Made by a program: the position numbers and the translations under genes. Shown one piece after another: positions 1-8,674 of a stretch of 64,000 nt of DNA. The stretch is from Ferdinandcohnia humi_A. GTDB lineage: Bacteria; Bacillota; Bacilli; Bacillales; Bacillaceae_L. The notes under the pieces were generated by a model. That model searched no databases, was not told the origin of the DNA, and was given only the letters and a program-made list of their open reading frames with translations. Location of the stretch: positions 62,001 through 126,000 of the forward strand of contig JBLKRX010000010.1 of assembly GCA_047608075.1 (NCBI GenBank). The letters run 5' to 3'. Numbering within the stretch: the stretch's first letter is position 1; each line of letters opens with the position of its first letter.

Positions 1-47
1 TCTTCCCAATTATCTTTTGTAATTTTTTTAATTTGTAAACTGAACAT
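1..47 (-). CDS. N-terminal start of a protein running off the window (possible GNAT acetyltransferase)
   Basis: On the minus strand an ATG at 47-45 opens a frame that continues off the left edge and reads MFSLQIKKITKDNWE. An AAGGATG ribosome-site-like stretch lies a few bases upstream, just after the stop of the kinase gene. The opening 'I-K-K-I-T-x-D-N-W' resembles the first strand of GNAT acetyltransferases, but 15 residues are too few to name a family. It would be the next gene downstream in the same direction as the kinase. Confidence 0.35.
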   Translation of the reverse strand, partial: MFSLQIKKITKDNWE

Positions 48-62
48 GTAAATTCATCCTTA

Positions 63-1016
63 TCAAATTAGTAAGTTGCTAATGTCAAAGTTTTCTAAAC
101 GTTGTCTATATAAGTTCATAATCCTAATGTGTTCTTCCCTTTGTTTTTCTTGTGGCCAGTACATATGCATGAGACTATATTCAAATACTTCTTTTAATTT
201 CATAAACAATGGTAGAAGTTTACACATTTCAGATGATATAGTGCTTTCTTCTGAATATCCTTCTAATAAAGCTTCTGTTATAGAACGTTGATAATCTAAC
301 AAATTACCATTTCCTCTAAAGGTAAACTCAAGTGCTGAATACAAAGGAACAGCTAGATCATAAACAAAATAGTGTTTTTCACAATTTTGGAAGTCTATTA
401 TTGTTGGGACCATATTGTCTAAGACTAGAACATTTTCCAACCATACATCACCATGCAGTAACCCATACGTATTTTCAGTTCTGGGAATCTCATTAATCTT
501 CTTGGTAATAATTTGGGTAACGTCTCTAATAATTGATTCTTCTTCTGGTATATACTTTAGGAATTGATATTCTTCATTTTCATACCAATTTTTTAAATAC
601 AAAATCGGTTGTTTATATTGTTTAGAAATCTTATGGAGTTTACCAATCTCTCTTCCAAGAATCTTCAAAAATGACGCATTCCAATCGGTTGAAGATAAAT
701 GTCTTCCAGGTGCCTCTTTATATAACACAATATTTTTCGTAGATGCTAATATACTCCTTTCAACTAATTTGCCCTCATAAGAGGAAATTACCGGAGCAAC
801 ATTAACTCCGTTTTCTAAAAGAAAAGTCATCCATTTTATTTCTTCACATTGTGCCTCGTATGACGTTTCGTTCGAAATACGTGCATAAAAATTCCCATGA
901 CTCCCGCAACAGAGAAACATTTCGTTCGTTACTTTTACTACTTTTTCGATAGTAACAGGATATTTCTGCGAAATGATTTGTAAGATTCGATCTTCATCTA
1001 AAGTAATGTTATTCAT
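63..1016 (-). CDS. Aminoglycoside-phosphotransferase-like (APH/CotS fold) small-molecule kinase
   Basis: This 317-residue protein has the catalytic core of the APH / choline-kinase-like superfamily. The Brenner-type loop HGDVWLEN is at residues 188-195 (catalytic Asp190, metal-binding Asn195) and the DF pair, the DFG-like metal site, is at 208-209. Family members transfer the ATP gamma-phosphate to a small hydroxylated substrate. The substrate cannot be read from sequence: aminoglycosides, homoserine, fructosamines and spore-coat-associated CotS-type roles are all possible. It is cytoplasmic, with no signal or membrane segment. The ATG start at 1016 is followed by a normal N-lobe. The next gene on the same strand begins just after its stop, so the two may be co-transcribed. 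Family confident, function unknown. Confidence 0.8.
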   Translation of the reverse strand: MNNITLDEDRILQIISQKYPVTIEKVVKVTNEMFLCCGSHGNFYARISNETSYEAQCEEIKWMTFLLENGVNVAPVISSYEGKLVERSILASTKNIVLYKEAPGRHLSSTDWNASFLKILGREIGKLHKISKQYKQPILYLKNWYENEEYQFLKYIPEEESIIRDVTQIITKKINEIPRTENTYGLLHGDVWLENVLVLDNMVPTIIDFQNCEKHYFVYDLAVPLYSALEFTFRGNGNLLDYQRSITEALLEGYSEESTISSEMCKLLPLFMKLKEVFEYSLMHMYWPQEKQREEHIRIMNLYRQRLENFDISNLLI

Positions 1017-1122
1017 ACTTTTCCACCTAACTTTGGCGTGATTTTTTTATAATCTAAAAGTAAATGTAAACACCGCTCTCTAGCAAAGGTATAAGAGCTT
1101 AGTAGTTTGTGAGATTGTGATA

Positions 1123-2181
1123 TTAATTTGTGTTATTGTTTTCAACACGTTCAATTAAATCTTCAAGCTCTTTAAGAACTAATTCTGGCTCGTCAATGGC
1201 AATATCGTGACCGCTTTTATCTGCAATCAAAAATTTACTGTTAGAGGATAAACCGGCCAAGCTTTGTTGTTCTTCCATCCAAATGTCTTCATACAGGGTA
1301 CTTGCCTCTTTTGATAGGCCCATCGTTGTTAAATCAGACGGTACCCCTTTTGCAACTACGGTAAGGGGGATGTTACCAAGATGTTGATCCTTCAAATTCT
1401 CTTCCACAAGGTATAATAATTCATTTTCTTCCTTCATTGCATTTAAAAATTTGGTTGTAAACATTAGGTTGATAGCTTCATTTACCTCTTCTTTGCTCTC
1501 ATAATAATTGCCGAAAATCGGCTCTTTAAAAACCCTCAACAATCCAGTAGTTCTTAAAGCTTTTATAAGGCCAACAGGAGTTGTACCAAATGTTGCTGGG
1601 TCCACACCAGCATCTACTAAGATTTGGTCTGATTTTTCCCCAAAGTTTTCACTTCTTGCATCAAGCAACATCATTCCTGCAACTTCTGATGGATACATTT
1701 TTGCGTAAAGTCTTGTATACAAACCACCTATTGAGTGACCCACAAAGATATACGGCTCTTTTAAATCTAATTTATCAAGAGCTGTGTGTAATTCTTTTAC
1801 AATGTTTTCCCCTGTTCGCTTTGTTACATGCTTGTCACTCCAGTTATATCCTGCACGATCATAGGTAATTACCGTTACATTAGATGGTAACTCTGATACG
1901 ATGTTCTTCCAATATGTGCTCGGAGCCCCACTACCAGTTTCGAAAATAATCGTAGGTGAACCGGTACCTTGTTGAAGTATATGAAGGTCATATCCGCCAA
2001 CATCGACTAGCTTTCCTGGTGGTGGATATTGTTCTTGTGCTTTACTTTGCATAATTTTTTCATAGGTAAAGGACGCACCTAAGAGCAAAAGTAAGATTAT
2101 AAGAAAAATTCTTGCTCCAAATAGAAATTTACTAAAAAAGTTCCGCTTCGCTTTTATTTTTTTCACTTTGAAATCCTCCAA
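1123..2181 (-). CDS. Membrane-anchored alpha/beta hydrolase
   Basis: This is a 352-residue alpha/beta-fold hydrolase. An N-terminal basic stretch is followed by one hydrophobic segment at about residues 24-38, so the catalytic domain should sit outside the membrane as a signal-anchored protein. The nucleophile elbow GHSIGG is at 147-152 (Ser149), an oxyanion-side GSGAPSTYW lies at 82-90, and the catalytic His is in SGHD at about 325. The pattern is that of esterase or lipase-type hydrolases of the Abhydrolase_1/6 group. Substrate unknown. It lies alone between the kinase and the NTF2-like gene, all on the minus strand, with more than 100 bp on each side, so an operon is not obvious. Confidence 0.8.
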   Translation of the reverse strand: MEDFKVKKIKAKRNFFSKFLFGARIFLIILLLLLGASFTYEKIMQSKAQEQYPPPGKLVDVGGYDLHILQQGTGSPTIIFETGSGAPSTYWKNIVSELPSNVTVITYDRAGYNWSDKHVTKRTGENIVKELHTALDKLDLKEPYIFVGHSIGGLYTRLYAKMYPSEVAGMMLLDARSENFGEKSDQILVDAGVDPATFGTTPVGLIKALRTTGLLRVFKEPIFGNYYESKEEVNEAINLMFTTKFLNAMKEENELLYLVEENLKDQHLGNIPLTVVAKGVPSDLTTMGLSKEASTLYEDIWMEEQQSLAGLSSNSKFLIADKSGHDIAIDEPELVLKELEDLIERVENNNTN

Positions 2182-2387
2182 CTAATTTTTTTCCAGTGAT
2201 AATACGTTGAAAATGGAAAAAAGTTCAATGTGAATTCCAAATTAAAACAAATAAAAAAATTGAGAATTTTTAAAACTAAACGGAGCGGTTCCATCTGTTT
2301 GTAATAAGTCAAATGAGCTTTTGCAACAAAAAAGAGATCGTGGTTATCCTTCAATCAAGGACTTCCATATCTCTCATGCTTCATCCA

Positions 2388-2726
2388 TTATCTTACGAAC
2401 CAGACTTTTGTTATTTTTTCTCCGGTGACCTCATAAATGGCAATAGCTTCAGCTTCTTTTCCATTTGCTCTACCTGTTATGTATTCATGATCAATTATTG
2501 TATTTCCTTTTACAATTCTTCCCTTTAATTCCGCATGTTGATTTGGATTGCTTTTAAATAATTCATCATAACGTTTTTTAAAGTCTTTCATTCCACTTAT
2601 TTTTACCTCATTTGTTGGAAAATCCATGACAACAACATCATTGCTATATACTGAAATAAACTCTTCAATTTGTTTGTTGTTATATGCGTCAAGCTGTCTC
2701 TGTGCTAGTTCTTCTGGTGAAATCAT
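2388..2726 (-). CDS. NTF2-like / SnoaL-like small protein
   Basis: A protein of about 112 residues with the signature of NTF2-like cone-fold proteins: an N-terminal helix pair (EELAQRQLDAYNNKQIEEF), then the FISVYSNDVVVMDFP strand and the repeated beta strands ending in ITKVWFVR. Such proteins are small binding or isomerase-like domains, and ligand and reaction cannot be predicted. I place the start at the second ATG, 2726, because GGAGG sits six bases upstream of it, rather than at the in-frame ATG 15 bases earlier, which would overlap that ribosome site. A stretch of more than 500 bp with no gene lies upstream. Confidence 0.7.
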   Translation of the reverse strand: MISPEELAQRQLDAYNNKQIEEFISVYSNDVVVMDFPTNEVKISGMKDFKKRYDELFKSNPNQHAELKGRIVKGNTIIDHEYITGRANGKEAEAIAIYEVTGEKITKVWFVR

Positions 2727-3265
2727 TTGGTACCTCCACAATTCTTTTGTAATAAATTTACTATGTATAGAAAAAGTAGACTAATTAAAGTGTAAATAGG
2801 GTAATGACACCTGTCATTAGAAATTTTTATCGATCTTCATATCTTCTATTTTTTAGTATTTCTTCCAAAGAGTGTAGTCCAATTCTCAATAGCTACATGA
2901 GGGCTATTCTTTTAGAAAATCAACCGTAATAGATAGGTGATTTAAATGACCAATGAGTGAATCAATAATCATCAGGTATTTTCTAAAATGACTCCACAAC
3001 ATCCTGTTTTAAGTTAGCAGGTTGTTTGTTTGGCAATATCTATAAATTTCAATGTTGACTGTATTAGATTATTATTTTAAAGTTTTCAGCATTGTGAGTG
3101 AATTCTTGTGAAGTAACAGCAGTGTCTTCTCACAATCTATTTTTTGTCTATACCACTAGAACAGCTTATAACAAACGAAGACATGCAAATAATAGAAACA
3201 GACATATTTAATTAATGTTAATCACAAACTTTACTAACGTTTTTAGCATCCCTTTTCAATCATTT
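2727..3265. other. Gene-free stretch with one perfect palindrome
   Basis: I see no gene on either strand in this 539-bp AT-rich gap. The only clear element is the 18-bp palindrome at 2802-2819, annotated separately. The rest has stops in all frames and no convincing terminator. Confidence 0.6.
2802..2819. promoter_or_regulatory. Perfect inverted repeat, probable repressor operator
   Basis: The sequence TAATGACA-CC-TGTCATTA is a perfect 8-bp inverted repeat with a 2-bp centre. It lies 76 bp upstream of the start of the NTF2-like gene. Its size and symmetry are typical of TetR- or MarR-family operators. No matching regulator gene is next to it in this window, so the cognate protein is unknown. 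Confidence 0.45.
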
Positions 3266-3766
3266 TCATGTTAGGTTCTGTATCCATTTATCCTTCCACT
3301 GAAACATGACGTCATTGTAATTGGAAGTTGTAAATAGTTTACTAGGATACGGCAAAGCAAGCTCCGGCATGTATTCAGGCTTGAAAAATTGTAGTTCATA
3401 AGATTCTTTATCAAGAGGACTAAGCTCTCCACCTAGAATAAAGCACTCGAACATAAATACATTGTACTCCACTTTATGCCCATTTGGATATGTGTATCGA
3501 AAGTCCTTTCCACCGAATACTCCAATAAGCTTTTTAGGAAAAACCTGTAATCCTGTTTCTTCCCATACTTCACGAACTACTGCTTCAGCAGGAGCTTCCC
3601 CAGGCTCAATAGCACCTGCAGGGAGACTCCATTTCTCACCATTTCCTTTATTTTGTAGTAAAATTCCCCCCTCTTTATTTCTAATAATCCCTGCTACACT
3701 AGGCATAAAAATTAATTCTTTACCAACCCTTTCACGTAGCAACCTATAGTAATTAGACATACCCAT
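3266..3766 (-). CDS. Nudix hydrolase
   Basis: A 166-residue Nudix-fold pyrophosphohydrolase. A full Nudix box is present at residues 51-73: it begins GAIEPGE, continues through the REVWEE core and ends TGL, so all metal-binding glutamates are there. The preceding strand SVAGIIRNKEGGILLQ is the usual beta-sheet entry. Family members cleave nucleoside diphosphates linked to another moiety, and the exact substrate is not predictable. The start at 3766 has an AGGGGG site about eight bases upstream. A second in-frame ATG two codons later is possible. It lies 47 bp downstream of metG on the same strand and may be transcribed with it. Confidence 0.88.
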   Translation of the reverse strand: MGMSNYYRLLRERVGKELIFMPSVAGIIRNKEGGILLQNKGNGEKWSLPAGAIEPGEAPAEAVVREVWEETGLQVFPKKLIGVFGGKDFRYTYPNGHKVEYNVFMFECFILGGELSPLDKESYELQFFKPEYMPELALPYPSKLFTTSNYNDVMFQWKDKWIQNLT

Positions 3767-3812
3767 TCCAGGAACCCCCTAACATAATATCTTGAATCTT
3801 GAAAAAGGTAAT

Positions 3813-5450
3813 TTATTTGATTGTCTGTTTATATAAGGTATCGAGCTCTATATTTATATTCTTTATATCAATTCGATTAAATAAAGGATATACCTCTTTT
3901 AAAGTAAGTAATAAATTATCAATGGGATTCCATGTTATTTCTTTAATTCCAAGAATCTTTTTTACTTCATTACTTGAAAAGGGCAAGAATGGTTGTAGTA
4001 ATTGTGCTAGATTTGCAATAATATAAACACATGTCGCAATGGTTGTTTTACAGGCTTTAGGGTCTTCTTTGATCTGAATCCAGGGTTTATGAGAATCAAA
4101 GTATTTATTAGCATCTCTGATAAACTCAAAAATTCGTTCAATTGCACGCTTAAATTGTGTGGATTCAATCAGAGCTCCAGTTTTCAAATAGAGTTGTTTG
4201 ACTTCATTTTCGATTACTTTGTCAATTTTACTGTTAGGTACTGTACCATCAAACGATTTCTCAACAAATTTTAAAGTTCGGTTCACAAAATTTCCATATG
4301 CACCTAACAATTCACTATTATGACTATATATAAATTCTCTCCAAGAAAAATCTGAGTCTCTACTTTCTGGAGCATTTATTGTTAGAAAATACCGTATGGA
4401 GTCTGGATGATATCGTGTTACTAAATCAGGGACCCAGACAGCCCAGTTTTTACTTGTCGATAACTTTTTCTTTTCAACAGTTAAATACTCGTTCGATACA
4501 ATATAGTCTGGTAAGCTAGAAATTCCAGTACCAAGTAAGATGGCTGGCCAAATGATTGTATGAAATAGGATATTATCTTTTCCATGAATGTAATATGATT
4601 TCGTATTTTTATTCCAAAAATTAGCGTAATCTGTGTTACAGTCCTCTGCCCATTTTTTACTAGCAGAATAGTAACCAGCAACCGCTTCAATCCATACATA
4701 TATTTTTTTATCTTCATAACCCTTGACTGGTACTGGTACGCCAATTGGCAAATCCCGAGAAACAGCACGATCCTGTAGTCCTTCTTTTAAATACCTATCG
4801 GTTAATTGAACAGCATTATCACGCCAAAGGCCTTTGGTTTTAGCATGAGAAGCATATGTTTGAAGTTCTTCTTGAAATGAATGTAATTTAAAATAAAAGT
4901 GTTCAGTTTCCATTGTTGTAGGGGTATCGCCACATATTTTACACTTCTTCTCAAGAAGGTCTAATGGATCTAATATTTTTGAACAATGATCACATTGATC
5001 TCCCCGCGCGTCCTTGCAGCAATTAGGACAAATACCTTCTACAAATCGGTCAGGTAGAAATTGTGTACAAGTCTCGCAGTAGGCCTGTTCAATTCTTTTT
5101 TTATAGATTTGTTCATTCTCCAATAATTTTAGCAAAAGCTGTTGTACGACTTTATGGTGAAACTCGGTATCTGTACGAGTGTACTTGTCATAGGTAAATC
5201 CTAATTTTTCAAAGCAGCTTTGAAACTCCATATGAAACCTGTCAGCAATTTCTGTAGGCGTCACTCCCTCTTGTTTGGCTCTAATAGAGATGGGGGTACC
5301 ATTACAATCACTTCCCGATACATAGAGGACATTTGCACCTTTTGCACGATAATATCGAGCTAGTATATCACCAGGTAAAAGACTGGCAATGTGACCTAAA
5401 TGTAAGGAGCCATTTGCATATGGCCATGCTCCTGCAATTAAAATATTCAT
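3813..5450 (-). CDS. metG: Methionine--tRNA ligase
   Basis: A class I methionyl-tRNA synthetase of 545 residues, charging tRNA-Met for translation. The HIGH motif appears as HLGH at residues 17-20 after the typical NILIAGAWPYANGS opening. Zinc-knuckle cysteine pairs lie in the 125-175 region (CETC, CPNCC, CDHC, CKIC). The KMSKS loop is a diverged KLSTS at about 329-333. The anticodon-binding helical domain follows. The protein lacks the C-terminal tRNA-binding EMAP-like domain that the 650-660-residue Bacillus MetG carries, so this is the short form and could be a second copy. Expression is controlled by the T-box just upstream. Confidence 0.93.
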   Translation of the reverse strand: MNILIAGAWPYANGSLHLGHIASLLPGDILARYYRAKGANVLYVSGSDCNGTPISIRAKQEGVTPTEIADRFHMEFQSCFEKLGFTYDKYTRTDTEFHHKVVQQLLLKLLENEQIYKKRIEQAYCETCTQFLPDRFVEGICPNCCKDARGDQCDHCSKILDPLDLLEKKCKICGDTPTTMETEHFYFKLHSFQEELQTYASHAKTKGLWRDNAVQLTDRYLKEGLQDRAVSRDLPIGVPVPVKGYEDKKIYVWIEAVAGYYSASKKWAEDCNTDYANFWNKNTKSYYIHGKDNILFHTIIWPAILLGTGISSLPDYIVSNEYLTVEKKKLSTSKNWAVWVPDLVTRYHPDSIRYFLTINAPESRDSDFSWREFIYSHNSELLGAYGNFVNRTLKFVEKSFDGTVPNSKIDKVIENEVKQLYLKTGALIESTQFKRAIERIFEFIRDANKYFDSHKPWIQIKEDPKACKTTIATCVYIIANLAQLLQPFLPFSSNEVKKILGIKEITWNPIDNLLLTLKEVYPLFNRIDIKNINIELDTLYKQTIK

Positions 5451-5481
5451 TTCGTTTCCTCCTTTTACTTTTTTCCAAATA

Positions 5482-5770
5482 AAAAACCCCGCCCCCAGAC
5501 AACTAGATTGTCTAAGGACGAGGTTATACTCGTGTTACCACCTTAATTTTACTGATTACTCACATAATCAGCCTCCATAAGTACGGAACAATAATGTTCT
5601 TATACTCTGACATGTTATAACGAGTGCCAACTCTCGTCATAGCCTTACTTATTTGTTCGGCTACGCAGCTCAAGGACCATCTTCAATCAACATTTCTATG
5701 CTTCTTTTCAGCTACCGAAGCTCTCTGGAATAGAATATTATTAATTTACTCTTCCTGTCATTGCATTTTG
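5482..5770 (-). promoter_or_regulatory. T-box riboswitch (Met specifier) with intrinsic terminator
   Basis: On the minus strand the leader contains the T-box core AAGGTGGTAACACG (complement of 5531-5544). A 16-bp terminator stem whose loop is at about 5501-5504 follows, then a T-run ending near 5482. Stem I carries the conserved AGAGAGCTTCGGTAGCTG segment near 5705-5725. The specifier codon ATG is at 5680-5678, within GAAGATGGTCC, in the expected place for methionine. Uncharged tRNA-Met pairing with specifier and T-box sequence would disrupt the terminator and allow metG transcription. All parts are visible; the stem I boundaries are approximate. Confidence 0.94.
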
Positions 5771-5786
5771 TTTTTGATTTTCCTTA

Positions 5787-5814
5787 TTATTACATTTTCT
5801 TTATTTGAAAACAA
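5787..5814 (-). promoter_or_regulatory. Probable sigma-A promoter of the metG T-box leader
   Basis: On the minus strand TTGTTT (5814-5809) and TAATAA (5792-5787) are separated by 16 bp and sit directly upstream of the T-box leader. The match is moderate. Confidence 0.4.
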
Positions 5815-6080
5815 GATAAATTTTTCTATACAGCAAAATTTCTAGATTATGATTATCGAAATTAATTTTCCTGTTTTTACGGCTATTTCACTAATTATCA
5901 TTCTATGTTTTCTCTTCTAACCCATTTTTCGGACGTACTCTTATCTCTTTGTACGCCAGATAATTCCTAACGAGTTCCTAGCGAGTAAAGCCAGTTTTGT
6001 TAACATAAAAGGCACCCTAAGATAAAGAGTATCAAACGTTTAACTAGGATTAAGGATGGGTTCAGTAACTAACGGTATTA

Positions 6081-6719
6081 TTAATAAAGGCGTTTCGTAT
6101 AGCTTTCTTGAAGTCTTTCATTAATAGATTCTATGCTACTACCTGGTAGTTTCGCATGTTCAAAAATTATCTTTGCTGCATGTGGCAAGCTATCAACTTC
6201 TGGCCATGTATTTGGGTCCCATAGGCCAGACCGTTTAAATGCCTTTGCACAATGTAAATAACATTCCTCTACTTCAACACCTATTGCCACTAGTGGTTCT
6301 CTTCCTTTGATTGCCATCTTTTGTAAAAGTTCTTTATCTTTTACCAATGTTGCCTTTCCATTTACTCTCAGTGTTTCGCCTAATGTTGGTATACAAAATA
6401 AAAGTCCTACATGTGGGTTAGATAAAATATTGCGCATAGTATCCATTCTTTTATTTCCTGGTCTTTCTGGAATAAGTAGAAAATTCTTATCTAATACCTG
6501 TACAAAACCTGGAAGATCTCCACGTGGTGATACATCACAATAACCCTTGTCATCTGAAGTTGATATAAGTAAGAAAGGTGACTTTGAAATAAAATCTACG
6601 CAATGGTGATCCAAATGATAAATCGATTTTCTTTGAACTACCTCACTCGGATATCCAATAAGTATTCGAAGTTCTTCTTCTGTTTGAATAATGTCGGTAA
6701 AAGGTATTTGAATCTTCAC
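6081..6719 (-). CDS. Pyridoxamine 5'-phosphate oxidase-family FMN protein (MSMEG_1061-type)
   Basis: A 212-residue split-barrel flavin-binding protein. The segment FLLISTSDDKGYCDVSPRGD followed by LLIPERPGNKRMDTMRNILSNPHVGLLF is the conserved FMN-binding core of the PPOX family, and the long form with this arrangement matches the MSMEG_1061 group. Probable role: a cytoplasmic flavin-dependent reductase or oxidase of unknown substrate, not the vitamin B6 enzyme itself. The start is GTG at 6719, preceded by GGGGGAATTA. It stands alone, with more than 200 bp on either side. Confidence 0.8.
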   Translation of the reverse strand: MKIQIPFTDIIQTEEELRILIGYPSEVVQRKSIYHLDHHCVDFISKSPFLLISTSDDKGYCDVSPRGDLPGFVQVLDKNFLLIPERPGNKRMDTMRNILSNPHVGLLFCIPTLGETLRVNGKATLVKDKELLQKMAIKGREPLVAIGVEVEECYLHCAKAFKRSGLWDPNTWPEVDSLPHAAKIIFEHAKLPGSSIESINERLQESYTKRLY

Positions 6720-6946
6720 ACTAATTCCCCCTTTTTTTTGCTACGATCCATAAAAACAATCAAATAAGCGTAGTATTGTGAGTAGCCCTGGTTAATAGGA
6801 AAAAAGATAAACTCTCTTAATTTAAGTACAAACATATTCGATAAAAATTAAATAATTCCTTCAATCTTGTAAGATTAATGAAAATTACATATTTCGGCTT
6901 CGGATATGTAAAGAAAATCGAGAAACTATCTTTTGTGACAAGCATA

Positions 6947-7567
6947 TCAGATTACCCGTAGTATTTCGTCCGGTGAATACACTTTGTAGTCAGGTTCAAC
7001 CGATTTAATGACTTCTGCAGCATCGTATCCCCATCCTACCCAAATGATTTTTACACCTGTTTTATGACAAGCAACGATATCCCTTTGTTCGTCACCAACA
7101 TATATAACCTCTGAGGTTTCAAGCTTATGTTCCTTTAAAAATTGATTAATTAGTCTATCTTTCCCATGGATTCGACTTGAACAAAGTACAGTTGAAATAG
7201 TATCAATTTGATTATCTTCAAAAAACTGTAGTATGTTTTCCTTGGAGTTAGAGGAAATAACTGCAATTTTATATCCCCGTTTCTCAAGCTGATCTAACAT
7301 TTCCCTTACGCCGTCAATTAGTCTAATTTCATGTAGAGATTGCTTGAAAAGCTTGTAAAGTTGAGGCATGATGAACGGTAATTTATACATAGGAAAATTT
7401 AAAAGCTTACTTCTTTCCTTTATGGATAGCTTTTTTAATGTATCTAAATCCTCATATTGCATTTCTTTAAAATTGTATTTTTTCGCCAGGGAATTCCAAG
7501 CTGATACAAATACATCGGTTGAATCAGCAAGTGTCCCATCAAAGTCAAATATTACATACTTAATCAT
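6947..7567 (-). CDS. HAD-superfamily hydrolase (phosphoglycolate-phosphatase-like)
   Basis: A 206-residue haloacid-dehalogenase fold phosphatase. Motif I is FDFDGTLADST at residues 7-17 with nucleophile Asp8 and acid Asp10. Motif II is VISSNS, and motif IV is VGDEQRDI. The helical cap between motifs I and II places it with subfamily I PGP-like enzymes such as Gph and PpaX. Cytoplasmic; the natural phosphoester is unknown. The ATG at 7567 is preceded by an AGGAGTAAG-type site. Confidence 0.85.
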   Translation of the reverse strand: MIKYVIFDFDGTLADSTDVFVSAWNSLAKKYNFKEMQYEDLDTLKKLSIKERSKLLNFPMYKLPFIMPQLYKLFKQSLHEIRLIDGVREMLDQLEKRGYKIAVISSNSKENILQFFEDNQIDTISTVLCSSRIHGKDRLINQFLKEHKLETSEVIYVGDEQRDIVACHKTGVKIIWVGWGYDAAEVIKSVEPDYKVYSPDEILRVI

Positions 7568-8003
7568 ATTCTTACTCCTTACTCTTGCATTTTATCTATC
7601 AAGTACTTGGTGCAATTCTTTCATAAATTGGTTTTATTAACTTTGATGAAGGTTTCGAAATAGGCTTATATAAAAACCAGATCAATTATCAATAATGGAT
7701 GCCCTACTTTATCACTATTGTGACAATATCGTGGATTCCTAAAGAAACCCTGTTCGCTTACATTTTTACAGGTCAATTAGAATTACACAAATTAAGCACT
7801 ATAATCTTAGACGTAAAAATATGGTAAAAAGTTTCATGGGTTTATTAATTTGCTTACCGGCATTCCCTACAAATACTCCTGCGAAATCAACAACTAAAAA
7901 CATGTAAATCCTTATTCCATTTATAAATAGGACAAAGGGTCATACGAATAAGAGTTTTTAAATAAGATGTACAAGTTGCATTTTTATGGTTGAGGTGATT
8001 TGT
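7568..8003. other. Gene-free stretch upstream of the LysE exporter
   Basis: No supported gene is visible here. A 44-codon open stretch at about 7692-7829 has no ribosome site and no recognisable family. A short palindrome ATTGTGACAAT lies near 7720. The exporter's ribosome site is at the right edge. Confidence 0.5.
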
Positions 8004-8633
8004 TTGAGTACAAGCATCCTAATTAGTTATTTATTCTTAGGGCTAACGTTGGCTGCTCCGATTGGTCCAGTAAATTCAGCGAGATTAGATAAGGGAATAA
8101 AAAATGGATTTTGGCATGCATGGGTCGTTGGCCTTGGTTCCATGATTGCAGATGCTTTCTTCATGTTTCTCGTGTATATGGGACTAGTTCAGTTTTTAGG
8201 GATACCTGCTGTACAGGTGTTTTTGTGGTTATTTGGCGGTTTTATTCTTATTTATTCTGGTGTAGAAAGTATGTTGGGCGTCAATTCATTTGACTTAGCG
8301 CATAACAGGAACAAGGACTCGCTTATAAAATGCTTCCTTACTGGATTTATAATGTCTATTACAAGTCCCTTATCCATAGTATTTTGGTTAGGCATATACG
8401 GTTCTGTATTAGCGAAAACTGCACAAATGAATGGCAACGGTGAATTGCTTATATACAGTTCAATGATTTTTATCGGATTGACTCTATGGGATATTTTTGT
8501 GGTTGCTCTTACTACAGTTTTTCGGAAATTTTTAAATAGTATTGTACTCATCTGGATATCCATCATTTCTGGCTTATCACTAGTTGGATTTGGAGTATAT
8601 TTTGCATATCAGGGAATAACTTCTCTGTTATGA
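8004..8633 (+). CDS. LysE-family amino-acid exporter
   Basis: An integral membrane exporter of about 209 residues. The first helix carries the LysE-family fingerprint GLTLAAPIGPVNSARLDKGIKNG. Six hydrophobic segments follow, and a conserved FITSITSPLS-like motif (FIMSITSPLSIVFW) sits in the middle. Family members expel basic amino acids or other small polar metabolites. I chose the TTG start at 8004 because GAGGTG lies five bases before it; the upstream in-frame ATG at 7986 would run through that ribosome site. It faces the helicase gene convergently, with a shared terminator between. Confidence 0.82.
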   Translation: MSTSILISYLFLGLTLAAPIGPVNSARLDKGIKNGFWHAWVVGLGSMIADAFFMFLVYMGLVQFLGIPAVQVFLWLFGGFILIYSGVESMLGVNSFDLAHNRNKDSLIKCFLTGFIMSITSPLSIVFWLGIYGSVLAKTAQMNGNGELLIYSSMIFIGLTLWDIFVVALTTVFRKFLNSIVLIWISIISGLSLVGFGVYFAYQGITSLL

Positions 8634-8662
8634 TAAAAAAGTAGCTACAAAAGCTACTTTTT
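8634..8662. terminator. Bidirectional intrinsic terminator
   Basis: A GTAGCT/AGCTAC stem (8641-8646 and 8652-8657) is flanked by A-runs on the left and T-runs on the right, so it can end both the LysE gene and the convergent helicase gene. Confidence 0.85.
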
Positions 8663-8674
8663 ACATCCAATTTA

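Noticed and set aside
2163..2354. A 63-codon minus-strand frame between the hydrolase and NTF2-like genes
   Set aside because: It overlaps the start of the hydrolase gene, has no ribosome site and no protein-like composition.
7692..7829. A 44-codon plus-strand frame upstream of the LysE gene
   Set aside because: No ribosome site and no recognisable family; short frames of this length occur by chance in AT-rich DNA.
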